A stretch of DNA of 64,000 nucleotides, taken from the NCBI GenBank assembly GCA_027924645.1, contig BSBN01000297.1, forward strand, positions 9,238,001 through 9,302,000, written 5' to 3'. Each line of letters opens with the position of its first letter. Positions within the stretch are counted from its first letter, which is position 1. Positions 24,709-35,117 of the stretch are shown piece after piece. This DNA is from Cunninghamia lanceolata. Its lineage: Eukaryota; Streptophyta; Pinopsida; Cupressales; Cupressaceae. The position numbers and the translations under genes are program-made. The notes under the pieces were generated by a model. That model searched no databases, had not been told where the DNA came from, and worked only from the letters and a program-made list of their open reading frames with translations.

Positions 24709-26496
24709 CTAAACTGGTGGCTGTTTGCACCCCTGTTGCGGAACCTGCTGCTGACCTCTGTCAGTCACAACTGAAACTGTCTTCAGCTTGTTGGCTGTAA
24801 CAACTCCTTTCCCTGTAGTGTCCTGAACTGCCTTCATGCCTGCTCCTCTAGGCATCTGCACATACTCCTTCTTTCCCATTAAAATGATTTGAGCTGCCTT
24901 CTGTACTGCAGCTTTTGCCTGCAATGGCATCAACTTAATAGTCTTCCCATCCTTCTGAATGGTGTAGGTATTAGCATACCCATCATACAGTACCCTTCTG
25001 TCAAATTGCCATGGTCTACCTAACAGTAGGTGACAACATTCCATAGGCAATATGTCACACAAAATCCTATCCTGATACAGTCCAATCTGAAAATCCACAT
25101 ATGCCTGCTCAGAGACAAAAAGTGATTGCCTATCACTCACCCAAGATGCCTTGTAAGGGTGTGGATGTGGAATCCTTTCCAACTTCAGTTTATCTACCAT
25201 TTCCTGAGATACCATGTTGTCTGTTGAACCAGTATCAATGACAACCTTACATACTTTACCTTTGCTCTTACATGTGGTTTTGAAAAGAGCTCTTCTTTGC
25301 ATCAGATCCTGTGATGCCTGCAAACTAATTCTCCTTAACATCAATGATTCTCCACTCTCGGGATATCCATAATTCTCAGGATCTTTGTTTGAACTTTGTG
25401 CACTTTCTGTTACTTTCTCTTCTTGCACAAGTTGTACTCTCTTGTCACTTGTTCTATCATTTCTGGATGATGAACCTTTGTTTTCTGGACATTTGAAAGA
25501 TGGATGACCAAACTCTCCACAGGTGTAACACTTTCCTGAAAATGTAGTAGAACCTCTACCACCTCCAAATCTTCCCCTATTTCCTTTCCATCCACCTCTG
25601 AAATCAGACTGTCCCTGTCCTTTACCAGTGTCTTCTTGAACCTCATTGGTTTGCTTTTGTGCAGGGGCTGCTCCTCTTCCCCTGTTGTTTCCTCTTCCTC
25701 TCATGGACTTATCATGTCCTCTATTCAACTTTTCTTCAATTCTGATTGCCATTTGATAACAATCTTCCACATTCTTAGGGTTAGCTAACACTAACTCATC
25801 CTGTATGTTAAACCTTAAACCTGCCAAGTACCTAGCCACCTTTTCTACCTCATTCTCATGATGACCAGATCTCATACTCAACAGATAAAATTCCTCAGTA
25901 TATGATTTCACATCCCTGTCTTTCTGCTTTAAAAATTGCAGCTTCTTAAACATCTGGATTTCATAATCCCTTGGCAAGAATTTCCCTTTGATCCTTGCTA
26001 CCATCTTATCCCATGAAGTGATCTTAGACTTCCCTTGCTTCCTTCTCTCAGATTGTACATAATCCCACCATACCAAAGCATGACCTCCTAACTTGGTCTT
26101 TGCAATCTTTACCTTCTGATCCTCAGCTACATCTTCACATTCAAAGTGATTATCCAGTGCAGCAATCCAATCCAACAACTCATCTTCCTTCAAGCTTCCA
26201 GTATACTTGGAAACATCAACCTTTACCTTAGGTTTTTCACTCTGTACTGCCTTTAACAGTTTTGCCAATCTCTGGTCTTCAGCATCCAGATCTTCAGCTA
26301 CCTCTTCATACTCTTCAACAGTATCTGCATCTTCTTCAGACTCACTGTCTTCCACTTCCCTCTTTTTGTTCTTTTCCAGGGCTGTCAGCCTGGCTTGAAG
26401 TGCTTCAGCAAGCTCCTTCATCTTCCTCATCTCTCTAGCATGTTTCTCCTTCATTTCCTGCAATTCCCTTGCAGTACCATTACCTTTTGGAGGCAT
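24709..26496 (-). CDS. Gag-aspartic protease polyprotein, unit 1
   Basis: Intact frame. It is open from 26,523, but I prefer the Met at 26,496 (MPPKGNGTARELQ) because that begins a typical Gag N-terminus. Domains, numbered from the upstream Met: coiled-coil and acidic region (about 12-90), retrotransposon Gag core (about 100-275, with YTGSLKEDELLDWIAAL and FLPRDYEIQMFKKLQ), an Arg-Gly-rich basic linker (about 280-330), a CX2CX4HX4C knuckle CYTCGEFGHPSFKC, and a retropepsin domain with VIDTGSTDNMVS (catalytic DTG) and LLLGRPW. Gag would build the particle and bind RNA, and the protease would cleave it. RT and integrase must come from another element. Both PBS and polypurine tract are present, so the RNA could be a substrate in trans. 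Confidence 0.92.
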   Translation of the reverse strand: MPPKGNGTARELQEMKEKHAREMRKMKELAEALQARLTALEKNKKREVEDSESEEDADTVEEYEEVAEDLDAEDQRLAKLLKAVQSEKPKVKVDVSKYTGSLKEDELLDWIAALDNHFECEDVAEDQKVKIAKTKLGGHALVWWDYVQSERRKQGKSKITSWDKMVARIKGKFLPRDYEIQMFKKLQFLKQKDRDVKSYTEEFYLLSMRSGHHENEVEKVARYLAGLRFNIQDELVLANPKNVEDCYQMAIRIEEKLNRGHDKSMRGRGNNRGRGAAPAQKQTNEVQEDTGKGQGQSDFRGGWKGNRGRFGGGRGSTTFSGKCYTCGEFGHPSFKCPENKGSSSRNDRTSDKRVQLVQEEKVTESAQSSNKDPENYGYPESGESLMLRRISLQASQDLMQRRALFKTTCKSKGKVCKVVIDTGSTDNMVSQEMVDKLKLERIPHPHPYKASWVSDRQSLFVSEQAYVDFQIGLYQDRILCDILPMECCHLLLGRPWQFDRRVLYDGYANTYTIQKDGKTIKLMPLQAKAAVQKAAQIILMGKKEYVQMPRGAGMKAVQDTTGKGVVTANKLKTVSVVTDRGQQQVPQQGCKQPPV

Positions 26497-26588
26497 TTTG
26501 TCAACCTCACACAACACACACAATGCAACTTCTACCTCTGCCCTTTCAGTGACAGAATCAACACACTACAGCCCAGACCTTTTGCTGA

Positions 26589-26600
26589 GCTCTGATACCA
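26589..26600 (-). other. Primer binding site, dimer unit 1
   Basis: Minus strand TGGTATCAGAGC (initiator tRNA-Met type), three bases after the end of LTR2. Confidence 0.92.
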
Positions 26601-26603
26601 CTA

Positions 26604-28223
26604 TGATGCAGAGGCATCCACACTATATCATTCGCATATAGCATGAATGTCTGCAGACCAACCTCATCATCATCATCTTCGCCATCATCATCATATTCGC
26701 TAAAACTACCAACAGCATCATCATATTTCACCTGCCGACCGATATCCTCCTGCAGACAAGCCTTCGCACTCTCGCCTGTCAACAGCATCACCTTACTCGA
26801 TTATCGGCAGCATCATCATGTCCGACCAGCGCGAACATCCTCCTGACGTCCACTGTTCACCTCACCGACAATTTCCGTCTTCACTACCTTCAACATCATC
26901 ATGATGTTCAACAGGCGCAAACATCCTCCGGTTGCACTGTTCATCGGGCGCCAAGCACTAGCGGCCTCATCATGATATTTAACATCACCTTCGTCAGCAG
27001 GATATTCAACATCCGGTTGCTCCAAATATCCTGATGACGACCTTTAACACCTTCCCTTCGATGCTCCGATAGCCGACGACACAAGCTTCAGCATCATGAT
27101 ATTCAACAGGATAACGAACATCCGGTTCTTCCCATTTATCCTGATGATGACAAACTCTAACTCCTCGCACCGTTCACTCGATGCTGACGTCACCCGATAT
27201 CCTGATGACGTAGATCCTGATGACGATGACGTCACCCGCAGTTTCACAATATCCTGTTGCTCCGAAATGTCCTGATGACGTATATCATGATGATGATGAC
27301 GTCATATCCTGCTGTTTGCCAAACTTAGTTTTTCTTCGGCCCGCGATCAACCCGATCTTCAGCCTGATGCCGATGCGCTCCTCCTCGGCCCTCCTGATGA
27401 TGATCACCCCGACGCACTTGCACTTCATGCAATCGACAACATCATGCTCTCCTTCACTTATCCGGATGATGATGTCCGAACTGTCTGCAGGATATTTGCA
27501 GAAATATCCTGATGATGCCGTTTCGGTGAACTTCTTCACTTAGCGAAATCTCACTTCGCCGATCCACCAGGGATGACCTGATCCAACTCAGGGTGATCTT
27601 CCAACTCAGTTAGCTTATCAACTCGACCTAGCACATGAGGATGCTAGGGTCTTCAACATCTCTTGACCGCGATCCTGCACACCTGCATGCAAACGGAAAA
27701 CAACCTACAACCTACCCTACTGTATATTACCATTCCACCGATCAGACAGATCAACCGGTGGAATGGATCAGGAAATCCATGCAACCACTCAAACCAGCAA
27801 ATTGATCAAGCAATGGAATGCAACAGAAGATGAACACAAACAGGAATACTTTATTCGATTTCAAAAGATGCAACTACAATATGATGTTCCTCTCGCTCTG
27901 TCTCACTCTCGCAAAGTCTGATCGATGATTTACAATCAACCGATCCCATGCTTATAAAGATTTCCCTATGAGTACTACTGACCCGACTCCAAGCGGCTGG
28001 GAACTCTCCAGGCGGCTGGGAGATCCCACCGAACATACATCATGACAGCTGTTATAACTAACTAGCTAAAAATAGCAAAAGCCCGGTCAGCATGATCTTA
28101 TCATGATCAGCATGACATTATTACATGCAATTGGTCTTAACAGACCTTCTTGGAAACACAAACAAGACCTAAACTACTAACTGCCTTATCATGACCAGCT
28201 GTCAGGTAGGTGCTCCTGCACCA
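26604..28223 (-). repeat. Dimer LTR2 (central, shared)
   Basis: 1,620 bp and collinear with LTR1 and LTR3. It serves as 5' LTR for unit 1 and 3' LTR for unit 2. Private differences include TTTCGGTGAAC near 27,525, GATGACCTGATCC near 27,578 and GCAATTGG near 28,128. Confidence 0.95.
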
Positions 28224-28555
28224 TACTCCCCAACAGAAAAGAACTCATGTCCCATGAGTTTAGCATGGGGAAGTCTTCCACCTTTACACTTTGCTTTGTC
28301 AGTCTTCTGACCTGCTCCAGCTGTGTCTGCTGCTGTCTCTTGGCTTTTCCAAGACTTCTGAACTGTAACTTGCTTTCTGGCAAGTAAATCATCATGCCTG
28401 TTGATGTAGGCCTTCTTCTCACATACCCTGTGTTTGTCAGGTTGTCTCACCAGAACCTCTGGCTGAACTACCTCTGTAGGCTTAACCTGTAGCTTCCTGT
28501 CAATCTTCATAGGACAAGCAATAGTCCCAACTATGACAACACCCTTGTCATTCCT
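28202..28555 (-). CDS. C-terminal extension after the Gag-protease stop, unit 2
   Basis: Counterpart of 24,355-24,708, same frame as the upstream ORF across TAG 28,556-28,558 and again ending inside the LTR. One residue differs (QKTDKAK here, QKTAKAK in unit 1). Confidence 0.5.
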   Translation of the reverse strand, partial: RNDKGVVIVGTIACPMKIDRKLQVKPTEVVQPEVLVRQPDKHRVCEKKAYINRHDDLLARKQVTVQKSWKSQETAADTAGAGQKTDKAKCKGGRLPHAKLMGHEFFSVGEYGAGAPT

Positions 28556-30343
28556 CTAAACTGGTGGCTGTTTGCACCCCTGTTGCGGAACCTGCTGCTG
28601 ACCTCTGTCAGTCACAACTGAAACTGTCTTCAGCTTGTTGGCTGTAACAACTCCTTTCCCTGTAGTGTCCTGAACTGCCTTCATGCCTGCTCCTCTAGGC
28701 ATCTGCACATACTCCTTCTTTCCCATTAAAATGATTTGAGCTGCCTTCTGTACTGCAGCTTTTGCCTGCAATGGCATCAACTTAATAGTCTTCCCATCCT
28801 TCTGAATGGTGTAGGTATTAGCATACCCATCATACAGTACCCTTCTGTCAAATTGCCATGGTCTACCTAACAGTAGGTGACAACATTCCATAGGCAATAT
28901 GTCACACAAAATCCTATCCTGATACGGTCCAATCTGAAAATCCACATATGCCTGCTCAGAGACAAAAAGTGATTGCCTATCACTCACCCAAGATGCCTTG
29001 TAAGGGTGTGGATGTGGAATCCTTTCCAACTTCAGTTTATCTACCATTTCCTGAGATACCATGTTGTCTGTTGAACCAGTATCAATGACAACCTTACATA
29101 CTTTACCTTTGCTCTTACATGTGGTTTTGAAAAGAGCTCTTCTTTGCATCAGATCCTGTGATGCCTGCAAACTAATTCTCCTTAACATCAATGATTCTCC
29201 ACTCTCGGGATATCCATAATTCTCAGGATCTTTGTTTGAACTTTGTGCACTTTCTGTTACTTTCTCTTCTTGCACAAGTTGTACTCTCTTGTCACTTGTT
29301 CTATCATTTCTGGATGATGAACCTTTGTTTTCTGGACATTTGAAAGATGGATGACCAAACTCTCCATAGGTGTAACACTTTCCTGAAAATGTAGTAGAAC
29401 CTCTACCACCTCCAAATCTTCCCCTATTTCCTTTCCATCCACCTCTGAAATCAGACTGTCCCTGTCCTTTACCAGTGTCTTCTTGAACCTCATTGGTTTG
29501 CTTTTGTGCAGGGGCTGCTCCTCTTCCCCTGTTGTTTCCTCTTCCTCTCATGGACTTATCATGTCCTCTATTCAACTTTTCTTCAATTCTGATTGCCATT
29601 TGATAACAATCTTCCACATTCTTAGGGTTAGCTAACACTAACTCATCCTGTATGTTAAACCTTAAACCTGCCAAGTACCTAGCCACCTTTTCTACCTCAT
29701 TCTCATGATGACCAGATCTCATACTCAACAGATAAAATTCCTCAGTATATGATTTCACATCCCTGTCTTTCTGCTTTAAAAATTGCAGCTTCTTAAACAT
29801 CTGGATTTCATAATCCCTTGGCAAGAATTTCCCTTTGATCCTTGCTACCATCTTATCCCATGAAGTGATCTTAGACTTCCCTTGCTTCCTTCTCTCAGAT
29901 TGTACATAATCCCACCATACCAAAGCATGACCTCCTAACTTGGTCTTTGCAATCTTTACCTTCTGATCCTCAGCTACATCTTCACATTCAAAGTGATTAT
30001 CCAGTGCAGCAATCCAATCCAACAACTCATCTTCCTTCAAGCTTCCAGTATACTTGGAAACATCAACCTTTACCTTAGGTTTTTCACTCTGTACTGCCTT
30101 TAACAGTTTTGCCAATCTCTGGTCTTCAGCATCCAGATCTTCAGCTACCTCTTCATACTCTTCAACAGTATCTGCATCTTCTTTAGACTCACTGTCTTCC
30201 ACTTCCCTCTTTTTGTTCTTTTCCAGGGCTGTCAGCCTGGCTTGAAGTGCTTCAGCAAGCTCCTTCATCTTCCTCATCTCTCTAGCATGTTTCTCCTTCA
30301 TTTCCTGCAATTCCCTTGCAGTACCATTACCTTTTGGAGGCAT
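28556..30343 (-). CDS. Gag-aspartic protease polyprotein, unit 2 (knuckle damaged)
   Basis: Same length and domain order as unit 1, with the preferred Met at 30,343 and the frame open from 30,370. Three residue changes are visible: SESKEDADT for SESEEDADT, QIGPYQDR for QIGLYQDR, and CYTYGEFGHPSFKC for CYTCGEFGHPSFKC. The last replaces the second zinc-binding Cys by Tyr, which should disable the RNA-binding knuckle, so unit 1 is the better candidate for a working Gag. The protease DTG motif is intact. Confidence 0.92.
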   Translation of the reverse strand: MPPKGNGTARELQEMKEKHAREMRKMKELAEALQARLTALEKNKKREVEDSESKEDADTVEEYEEVAEDLDAEDQRLAKLLKAVQSEKPKVKVDVSKYTGSLKEDELLDWIAALDNHFECEDVAEDQKVKIAKTKLGGHALVWWDYVQSERRKQGKSKITSWDKMVARIKGKFLPRDYEIQMFKKLQFLKQKDRDVKSYTEEFYLLSMRSGHHENEVEKVARYLAGLRFNIQDELVLANPKNVEDCYQMAIRIEEKLNRGHDKSMRGRGNNRGRGAAPAQKQTNEVQEDTGKGQGQSDFRGGWKGNRGRFGGGRGSTTFSGKCYTYGEFGHPSFKCPENKGSSSRNDRTSDKRVQLVQEEKVTESAQSSNKDPENYGYPESGESLMLRRISLQASQDLMQRRALFKTTCKSKGKVCKVVIDTGSTDNMVSQEMVDKLKLERIPHPHPYKASWVSDRQSLFVSEQAYVDFQIGPYQDRILCDILPMECCHLLLGRPWQFDRRVLYDGYANTYTIQKDGKTIKLMPLQAKAAVQKAAQIILMGKKEYVQMPRGAGMKAVQDTTGKGVVTANKLKTVSVVTDRGQQQVPQQGCKQPPV

Positions 30344-30435
30344 TTTGTCAACCTCACACAACACACACAATGCAACTTCTACCTCTGCCCTTTCAGTGAC
30401 AGAATCAACACACTACAGCCCAGACCTTTTGCTGA

Positions 30436-30447
30436 GCTCTGATACCA
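30436..30447 (-). other. Primer binding site, dimer unit 2
   Basis: Minus strand TGGTATCAGAGC just inside LTR3, the true 5' LTR of the dimer. Confidence 0.92.
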
Positions 30448-30450
30448 CTA

Positions 30451-32070
30451 TGATGCAGAGGCATCCACACTATATCATTCGCATATAGCATGAATGTCTG
30501 CAGACCAACCTCATCATCATCATCTTCGCCATCATCATCATATTCGCTAAAACTACCAACAGCATCATCATATTTCACCTGCTGACCGATATCCTCCTGC
30601 AGACAAGCCTTCGCACTCTCGCCTGTCAACAGCATCACCTTACTCGATTATCGGCAGCATCATCATGTCCGACCAGCGCGAACATCCTCCTGACGTCCAC
30701 TGTTCACCTCACCGACAATTTCTGTCTTCACTACCTTCAACATCATCATGATGTTCAACAGGCGCAAACATCCTCCGGTTGCACTGTTCATCGGGCGCCA
30801 AGCACTAGCGGCCTCATCATGATATTTAACATCACCTTCGTCAGCAGGATATTCAACATCCGGTTGCTCCAAATATCCTGATGACGACCTTTAACACCTT
30901 CCCTTCGATGCTCCGATAGCCGACGACACAAGCTTCAGCATCATGATATTCAACAGGATAACGAACATCCGGTTCTTCCCATTTATCCTGATGATGACAA
31001 ACTCTAACTCCTCGCACCGTTCACTCGATGCTGACGTCACCCGATATCCTGATGACGTAGATCCTGATGACGATGACGTCACCCGCAGTTTCACAATATC
31101 CTGTTGCTCCGAAATGTCCTGATGACGTATATCATGATGATGATGACGTCATATCCTGCTGTTTGCCAAACTTAGTTTTTCTTCGGCCCGCGATCAACCC
31201 GATCTTCAGCCTGATGCCGATGCGCTCCTCCTCGGCCCTCCTGATGATGATCACCCCGACGCACTTGCACTTCATGCAATCGACAACATCATGCTCTCCT
31301 TCACTTATCCGGATGATGATGTCCGAACTGTCTGCAGGATATTTGCAGAAATATCCTGATGATGCCGTTTCGGCGAACTTCTTCACTTAGCGAAATCTCA
31401 CTTCGCCGATCCACCAGGGATGACCCGATCCAACTCAGGGTGATCTTCCAACTCAGTTAGCTTATCAACTCGACCTAGCACATGAGGATGCTAGGGTCTT
31501 CAACATCTCTTGACCGCGATCCTGCACACCTGCATGCAAACGGAAAACAACCTACAACCTACCCTACTATATATTACCATTCCATCGATCAGACAGATCA
31601 ACCGGTGGAATGGATCAGGAAATCCATGCAACCACTCAAACCAGCAAATTGATCAAGCAATGGAATGCAACAGAAGATGAACACAAACAGGAATACTTTA
31701 TTCGATTTCAAAAGATGCAACTACAATATGATGTTCCTCTCGCTCTGTCTCACTCTCGCAAAGTCTGATCGATGATTTACAATCAACCGATCCCATGCTT
31801 ATAAAGATTTCCCTATGAGTACTACTGACCCGACTCCAAGCGGCTGGGAACTCTCCAGGCGGCTGGGAGATCCCACCGAACATACATCATGACAGCTGTT
31901 ATAACTAACTAGCTAAAAATAGCAAAAGCCCGGTCAGCATGATCTTATCATGATCAGCATGACATTATTACATGCAACTGGTCTTAACAGACCTTCTTGG
32001 AAACACAAACAAGACCTAAACTACTAACTGCCTTATCATGACCAGCTGTCAGGTAGGTGCTCCTGCACCA
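30451..32070 (-). repeat. Dimer LTR3 (5' end of the dimer in element sense)
   Basis: 1,620 bp. TATAAG at 31,798-31,803 and AATAAA at 31,697-31,702 keep the LTR1 spacing. Private changes are C-to-T type, for example CCTGCTGACCG near 30,580, TTTCTGTC near 30,720 and CTACTATATA near 31,565. Confidence 0.95.
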
Positions 32071-32075
32071 ACCAT
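32071..32075. repeat. Right target-site duplication of the Gag-only dimer (ACCAT)
   Basis: Exact partner of 22,752-22,756. Confidence 0.92.
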
Positions 32076-33077
32076 CTTTACCAATCTGCCCAATAAAACT
32101 TGTATACATAATAAGGGAGAAAGCACACAATATGCTAGGATTCCAACATTATATATGCTAACTACACTGATGCATAATAGCCAAGTGATCACAATATATG
32201 TAAACATAAAAGCTACCTTCTAGGTACCAAAATGCTATAGAGAAAATTAACCAACTAATATGATGAAAGAAAGCAGTACCACCTCCTTATCATTGAGCAT
32301 TATACTGCGTACTTGGAGACCAGACACTAAGTAAAGAATAGATATTGAAGGTGTCAAAATAGCATCACCTATCACCATGCAATCACCTAGAAAAACTACA
32401 AGCAATAAACCCATATGCATTTGGTTGTATATTAGCTGCAAATATAGTCTTGGTATAAGGAATGATCCCTTGTCTAGCACAATCAATACTTTATCATTTA
32501 TTATACTTCTTAACCATCCCATGGATCATTGGTACCAAACTCCAATATAAGCTCTAAACATTTTCCTTGGTCTGCAAATGGCCTCTTATGGCATATATAC
32601 ACATCGACATCATATGCCTTTAGGCATTAAATTACGCAGGTTTGTAGCCTACCCTGAATCATCAAACAATTATGCCCTAAATGTTTCCCAAACATGTATA
32701 CCAACCTCTATAAACTTGAATGATATTGACTACATCTAACTGTTTGCCTACAGTTGACATGGAATGTCAACATCTGATCAAATTCCCTTAACCGAACCAT
32801 GGAGTGACATTACCCCCTGTTTGACAGAAGCATGCAAAATTTGCACTATCCTCATGTAATGTTAACTCAAAACAACTTTCATCAAACACGTCATAGTTTT
32901 AAACTTGTGGTGAACTTGTAGATCCCACTTCCAAAGTTGCATCAATGCTAACCTATCTTGTAGAGGATGTCAACTAAAACTGAATCTCTAGAAACCAAAC
33001 AAACAAAACTAAAAATTAAACCTGCAGTTGTTTTTGGTTGATGCTGATCACTGATTCCCCAGGATGCTCCTGCATCA
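32076..33077 (-). repeat. LARD-B 3' LTR, second segment
   Basis: Continues the LTR interrupted at 22,756 and aligns with about 4,916-5,821. It ends TGCATCA at 33,077. Confidence 0.88.
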
Positions 33078-34443
33078 GACATGCTGAGTAAAAAGTTTGT
33101 GAGCATATGCTCACAAAGTGGCGCTGAGTAGTTGCACTACTCTTCTAGGTTACCATCAACCTGTAGTGAACTCCTTTGATGTCCAAGAGCTGAAAATAAA
33201 TCTTTCTTTTGCCTTTTCCAGCATCGTGCTAGAACATGCACCACCTTCCTCCAGCAACATTGCTTCTTCCTCCTCTTTCCCCTAATGGATTCACATCCAC
33301 TATAGACCATCCTCCTCGAGAGGCTCATGCTCAACATCCTCACTCTTCTCTTCTCATCCTTCACCTTCATGAGCTTCAACCCATCGCAGACTAACCACCT
33401 CCACCAAATCTCTCATGTCATATCCTCTACAGCTTCTACCCATAATTAGGCATCTACTGCACTCTACCACATCTGCACATTCCACAATTTTCTCTACCAT
33501 GCTACTCATCTCATCAAGTACATGCACTTCAAACTCAATATCAAAAAACTCATAAACAATAGAGTTTACCTCATACTCCTCCATTGCTCCATCATCATTG
33601 ACCATAACATTCTTCTTTACTCCAACATCATTGGGTGCAACATTCTTCACTGTTGCACTGAACAATTGTTTAATCTTCTATATCTCTTCACAAAGCAACC
33701 CTTGATCTTCATCAGATTCCTCATCAAACACTGGATCATCATGAAGCATCAAATCTTGTTCTTTACCAGTCACTTCTCATTCCAAGAATATTTCTATTCT
33801 TCTCATCTCCTCTTTCAGCAGGAGATCATCCTCATCAACTTCTCCATCAAACATAGGACTCCCAAAGTTAGTTTTCTACACCTTTTCATCTTTCGATTTT
33901 TATTTTACATATGCAACCTCTGCACACTCCATGACTACAAATTGGTCTGTTGCACACATGCTGTCACCTACAAACAAACAATTATCAAAAGAAACATGGG
34001 AATCTTCTCTACCCTTCTTCTCTGCACAAATCTCCTTTAGGTTTTCATAGAACTCTTCCTTCACTTCTTCCAATAACTCTTCACACATCTTCACAAATCA
34101 TTCTTTCCATCTTTGTCTTCTCCATCTCTTCAACACTGGGATTGTCAAAACCCAACCAATCATAAAGCCTCTCTTCCTTTTCCTTATTTTCTCCATCAAT
34201 AACATCAAGTTTTTCTTGCTCTCAACATTGTAGGACTCCTTCACACCTACCCCATCTCTTGAGCTTTTCTTAGATTCTTTATTGCTGGCACTATTCAAAC
34301 ATCTTCACTGTCTCCTTCACAGTTTCAAACTCTCAACCGATCATGACTTCACACACCTGCAATGATCCTTTCAATTTCTCACAACTACATTCTCTGCTAC
34401 TTCACAGGTCCTGGTGGATACTCTCCACGCTCAGGAACAACCT
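33078..34443 (-). pseudogene. LARD-B internal region, acidic ORF remnant
   Basis: Homologue of 5,822-7,185. The minus strand keeps VKNVAPNDVGV, EFEVHVLDEMSSMVEK and CEELLEEVKEEFYENLKE, and between them a segment rich in Asp and Glu (FDGEVDEDDLLLKEEM). Frames change several times, so this is a decayed gene. No standard retrotransposon domain is recognised. Conservation of the same words in both LARD copies reflects shared descent through the duplication and does not by itself show selection. Confidence 0.5.
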
Positions 34444-34455
34444 GCTCTAATACCA
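34444..34455 (-). other. Primer binding site of LARD-B, mutated
   Basis: Minus strand TGGTATTAGAGC, one C-to-T change from the initiator-Met 12-mer, two bases from the LTR end. Confidence 0.8.
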
Positions 34456-34457
34456 CT

Positions 34458-35117
34458 TGGTGCAAAGGGTACCCCCCTCTCATAGAAAACATGAACAAAA
34501 CACACAAATACAAGAGCAATTTTCTAAACATAAACCTGCAACATCAACTCAAAAGATTGCAACAAAGAAATAATTTTATTTTATTTCAAAAACAATTCTG
34601 TATCAGCAAAACAAAGATTATCAAATCTACATTTGTAGCCTTCTCAATTAAAGGCTATATGAAGTCTCTCCATAGCTCCACACATCGATCACATGCTCTG
34701 CCCTTCATTTCACTCTACATAGCCTCAACAAAGTTTTTAGACAACTCTACATCTTTCCTAAGAGGCTGACCTCTCTTCACTTGTTTCATCCATTTTATAT
34801 AGTTGGTTTTAATATTCAAAGTTGAAGAGACCTCAATTCAATTCTCCCTTCATCCCCCAGGCCATGACCCTTTTCTATTCTTGGTGGTAGTCAAATGAAA
34901 CCATCTTTACCAGTCCACCCAAGAAAACATTTATACATAATAAGGGAGAAAGCACACAATATGCTAGGATTCCAACATTATATATGTTGACTACACTGAT
35001 GCACAATAGTCAAGCAATCACAATATATGCAAACATAAAAGCTACCTTCTAGGTACCAAAATGTTGTAGAGCAAACATACCAACCAATATGATGAAAGAA
35101 AGCAGCACCACTTCCAT
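34458..35117 (-). repeat. LARD-B 5' LTR, first segment
   Basis: Homologous to about 7,200-7,905. It stops at TCCAT (35,113-35,117), the left target duplication of the solo LTR. Confidence 0.85.

Larger units (their letters stand above)
22757..32070 (-). mobile_element. Tandem dimer of a Gag-protease-only LTR retrotransposon (TR-GAG-like)
   Basis: Structure is LTR1 (22,757-24,376), internal 1 (24,377-26,603), LTR2 (26,604-28,223), internal 2 (28,224-30,450), LTR3 (30,451-32,070). The repeat period is 3,847 bp twice and every LTR is 1,620 bp. The minus strand is sense. Each unit encodes Gag plus aspartic protease and no RT, RNase H or integrase, matching the described class of terminal-repeat retrotransposons with a GAG domain. 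One exact TSD surrounds the whole dimer. Near identity of the copies makes it the youngest insertion in the window. Confidence 0.93.
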
